A DNA stretch of 7,823 nt, taken from Pseudomonadales bacterium (GTDB lineage Bacteria; Pseudomonadota; Gammaproteobacteria; Pseudomonadales; DT-91). Below are positions 6,210 through 7,823 of this stretch, piece by piece (positions within the stretch are counted from its first letter, which is position 1; each line of letters starts with the position of its first letter). Both the position numbers and the translations under genes were made by a program. The notes below the pieces were generated by a model that was not told the origin of the DNA, did not search any database, and saw only the letters and a list, made by a program, of their open reading frames with translations. Location: NCBI GenBank assembly GCA_013215025.1, contig JABSRR010000161.1:1-7823 (forward strand), read 5' to 3'.

Positions 6210-7574
6210 ATGCGCAATTTTCTGATGAATCGAGTGTTAAAAATGCTGCTTTGCAGCTGTTTATTGCCTGTACTGGTGCATGCTGATGCACTGCCAAGAA
6301 TTGTTAATGGTGACGATGCACCGCCTGGTGAATTCCCGACTTTTGCAAATCTCCAGGCAACTTTTGAGTTTGGTGGTAATGGTGATCTAAACAAGTTTTG
6401 GCCGAACTGTGGTGGTATTATCATTGCCGGACAGTATCTATGGACAGCGGATCATTGCCTTGTAGCTTTCGGAAGTGATCGTTATTTTTGGCAGGAGGGC
6501 GGTAGCTCCGTCGGCCCTTTAAATTTTAACTTTCGTTTAGTGGTAGGCCTAGAAAAGCAGCGTTTTGCACTAGACCCAGAAGAGCAGCTGTATTATTCGA
6601 CCCCGGAGGCGTATAACCAAATTCTACCGATCATTGATTTAACCGCCGACCCCTTTGATCGTAGCGATTTCTTCAATCAACAAGACTTTACCATTATCAA
6701 CTTAAGCTCGATTATCGCTGATGATCAGCCTTTGCTGATTAATAAAGCGATTTATTTGGGTAAAAAAACCGATTTAAAGCCAACTCAGGATGCCTTAGTA
6801 ATTGGCTTTGGCAACGCGGCCTGTGTGCAAGGCGATTGCAATATTGTGCCTGATGCGCAGACAAGCTATCCGAATTTACGGCAGGTACAGGTTGAACTGC
6901 AGCGTGATGGCTGTGAAGCGGGTGAGACTGACTTAGCGCCGTTTGTCTGTGTGGTTGCAGAAAGGGTCGATTTGGACAATGACGACGGTTATAGCAATGT
7001 CAGCCATGGTGACTCGGGTGGTCCGGTCATGGTTAAAAACGCATTTGGTGATTATGTTAGCTATGGTTCTACGTTTCAGGGCTATGTTGATGATCAGGGT
7101 CGTGTTTCAAATCGTCAAGTTGAGTTCAGTGCGATTCCAGATAGCCGGGTAAATAGTATCGTAGGGACTATTCGGTCCTGGCATGCACCAACCTTGCAGT
7201 CGAGTTTGAAGCCTAATCAGTTATATGCATTTAGATTACAAAACCTGACGCCCGATACATTGAATATTTTCGATTTAGGTTTATTAACGGTGAGTGATAA
7301 TGTCGAGCTTATCGAGAACAGCGACTGCGACCGAGAGCTTGCGCCCTTCGAGATCTGTAACTTTGAATATCGTCTTAACTCAGTGGAGCAAGATGGCAAA
7401 ATATCTTTTCAATACCAAGAGCGAAGCTTAGATGTCTTATTAACCAGTCGTATCAGACCCTTGCAGCCAGATGACGATGACAACGGCGGCGGTGGCGGCG
7501 GTGGATCCGTCAGTGTCTGGATGATTTTGCTAATGGCTATGTTGACGCTATTTAGACGGCGACAGTGCGCATAA
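6210..7574 (+). CDS. Secreted S1-family (chymotrypsin fold) serine protease with Ig-like domain and GlyGly-CTERM tail, VesB-like layout
   Basis: The 454-residue product has a signal peptide (cleavage about VHA at 25), a short propeptide and the zymogen activation site R30-IVNG. The S1 triad is H82 in TADHC, D159 in DFTIINL and S269 in GDSGGPV; C67 and C83 fit the histidine-loop disulfide. After the protease domain (to about 325) comes a beta-rich Ig-like segment, then an acidic/Gly linker (421-432), a hydrophobic segment and RRR at the end. This is the GlyGly-CTERM tail cut by rhombosortase in type II secretion, an arrangement known from Vibrio cholerae VesB. The position equivalent to trypsin Asp189 is N263 and the usual Cys191 is S265, so trypsin-like preference for Arg/Lys is doubtful. 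ATG 6210 has only a weak GAG upstream; ATG 6225 is an alternative start that keeps the signal peptide. Confidence 0.92.
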   Translation: MRNFLMNRVLKMLLCSCLLPVLVHADALPRIVNGDDAPPGEFPTFANLQATFEFGGNGDLNKFWPNCGGIIIAGQYLWTADHCLVAFGSDRYFWQEGGSSVGPLNFNFRLVVGLEKQRFALDPEEQLYYSTPEAYNQILPIIDLTADPFDRSDFFNQQDFTIINLSSIIADDQPLLINKAIYLGKKTDLKPTQDALVIGFGNAACVQGDCNIVPDAQTSYPNLRQVQVELQRDGCEAGETDLAPFVCVVAERVDLDNDDGYSNVSHGDSGGPVMVKNAFGDYVSYGSTFQGYVDDQGRVSNRQVEFSAIPDSRVNSIVGTIRSWHAPTLQSSLKPNQLYAFRLQNLTPDTLNIFDLGLLTVSDNVELIENSDCDRELAPFEICNFEYRLNSVEQDGKISFQYQERSLDVLLTSRIRPLQPDDDDNGGGGGGGSVSVWMILLMAMLTLFRRRQCA

Positions 7575-7680
7575 ACCACTTGCTTTGAGGGATGCCAGGG
7601 TTGAAGCCTGACATTAATATGAATAGAACAGCAGCTCTGCTCAGCAAAAGTTAATCAGATGCAGGGTAGCTTAACGATGC
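7575..7680. other. Spacer downstream of the protease gene
   Basis: I see no gene here. Short self-complementary stretches occur (CAGG/CCTG near 7600, AGCAG/CTGCT near 7630), but none has a T-tract that would make it a clear terminator. Confidence 0.4.
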
Positions 7681-7823
7681 CAAATTCATGCTTGGCCTCA
7701 TCTAAGCTCGGGCTCATGCTAGCCTGGGCTTTTGTAATCTTACCCTTGAGCAATCTTGTCCTTGAGCAATCTTGACCTTGGGCAAGCATAGCTTCATTCA
7801 AGCCCAGTCTCATTCAAGTTCGG
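7681..7823. repeat. Degenerate 16-bp tandem repeat array, about nine units, running off the window
   Basis: Cut every 16 nt from 7681, the sequence gives units such as CAAATTCATGCTTGGC, CTCATCTAAGCTCGGG, CTCATGCTAGCCTGGG, CTTGAGCAATCTTGTC, CTTGAGCAATCTTGAC, CTTGGGCAAGCATAGC and TTCATTCAAGCCCAGT. From 7697 on, column 2 is T and column 9 is A in all eight units, and columns 1 and 11 are C in seven. Two adjacent units (7745-7776) differ at one base only. The period is not a multiple of three and all minus-strand frames close within ten codons of the edge, so it is non-coding. The last unit is cut by the window end. Confidence 0.75.
7704..7735 (+). terminator. Likely intrinsic terminator built from two 16-bp repeat units
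   Basis: AGCTCGGGCT (7705-7714) pairs with AGCCTGGGCT (7721-7730) along all ten positions, with two G-T pairs, around the 6-nt loop CATGCT. A7704 and T7731 add an eleventh pair. A short run TTTTG follows. It lies about 130 nt past the protease stop and could end that transcript. The short T-tract and the repeat origin of the arms lower confidence. Confidence 0.45.

Noticed and set aside
7681..7823. CRISPR array or end of a gene entering from the right
   Set aside because: The units are contiguous with no spacers, and all three minus-strand frames meet stops within ten codons of the edge, so neither reading is supported beyond a very short gene tail.

Overview
The window looks like the chromosome of a free-living, probably marine, gammaproteobacterium. 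The evidence is a moderate base composition, an OmpA-type outer-membrane protein, a serine protease with a GlyGly-CTERM tail (the rhombosortase / type II secretion signal of Vibrio- and Shewanella-like bacteria), and typical Gram-negative signal peptides. The genus cannot be named from the sequence. No tRNA, rRNA, CRISPR array, insertion sequence or phage gene is visible.

Layout, left to right. (1) Positions 1-2890, minus strand: one uninterrupted frame of at least 963 codons that leaves the window at its C-terminus. It reads as signal peptide, nidogen-like domain, NEW3-like Ig domain, TolB-like PD40 propeller, acidic Pro-Glu linker, a membrane segment resembling a sorting tail, then a second signal-peptide-like hydrophobic segment and an allene-oxide-cyclase-like (AOC) barrel. 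(2) Positions 2891-3265: divergent intergenic region with a ribosome binding site and a -10 candidate on each side. (3) Positions 3266-4216, plus: OmpA-like barrel plus peptidoglycan-binding domain. (4) Positions 4343-5479, plus: atypical glycerophosphodiester-phosphodiesterase-like TIM barrel. (5) Positions 5480-5544: 18-bp tandem repeat between convergent genes, which also encodes the tail and stop of (6), a small DEDDh exonuclease at 5522-6007, minus. (7) Positions 6008-6209: divergent promoter region. (8) Positions 6210-7574, plus: secreted S1 protease with a VesB-like layout. (9) Positions 7575-7823: no gene, but a degenerate 16-bp tandem repeat that runs off the right edge and contains a terminator-like hairpin.

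Most products act at or outside the envelope: the periplasmic or surface propeller/AOC protein, the OmpA anchor and the secreted protease. The phosphodiesterase-like protein has no clear export signal, and the exonuclease is cytoplasmic. Apart from the two divergent pairs and one convergent pair there is no operon and no evident shared pathway. The points most worth a second look are the propeller-AOC fusion through a membrane hairpin, the tandemly duplicated gene end with its stop codon, the 16-bp array, and the protease with a non-trypsin specificity pocket.
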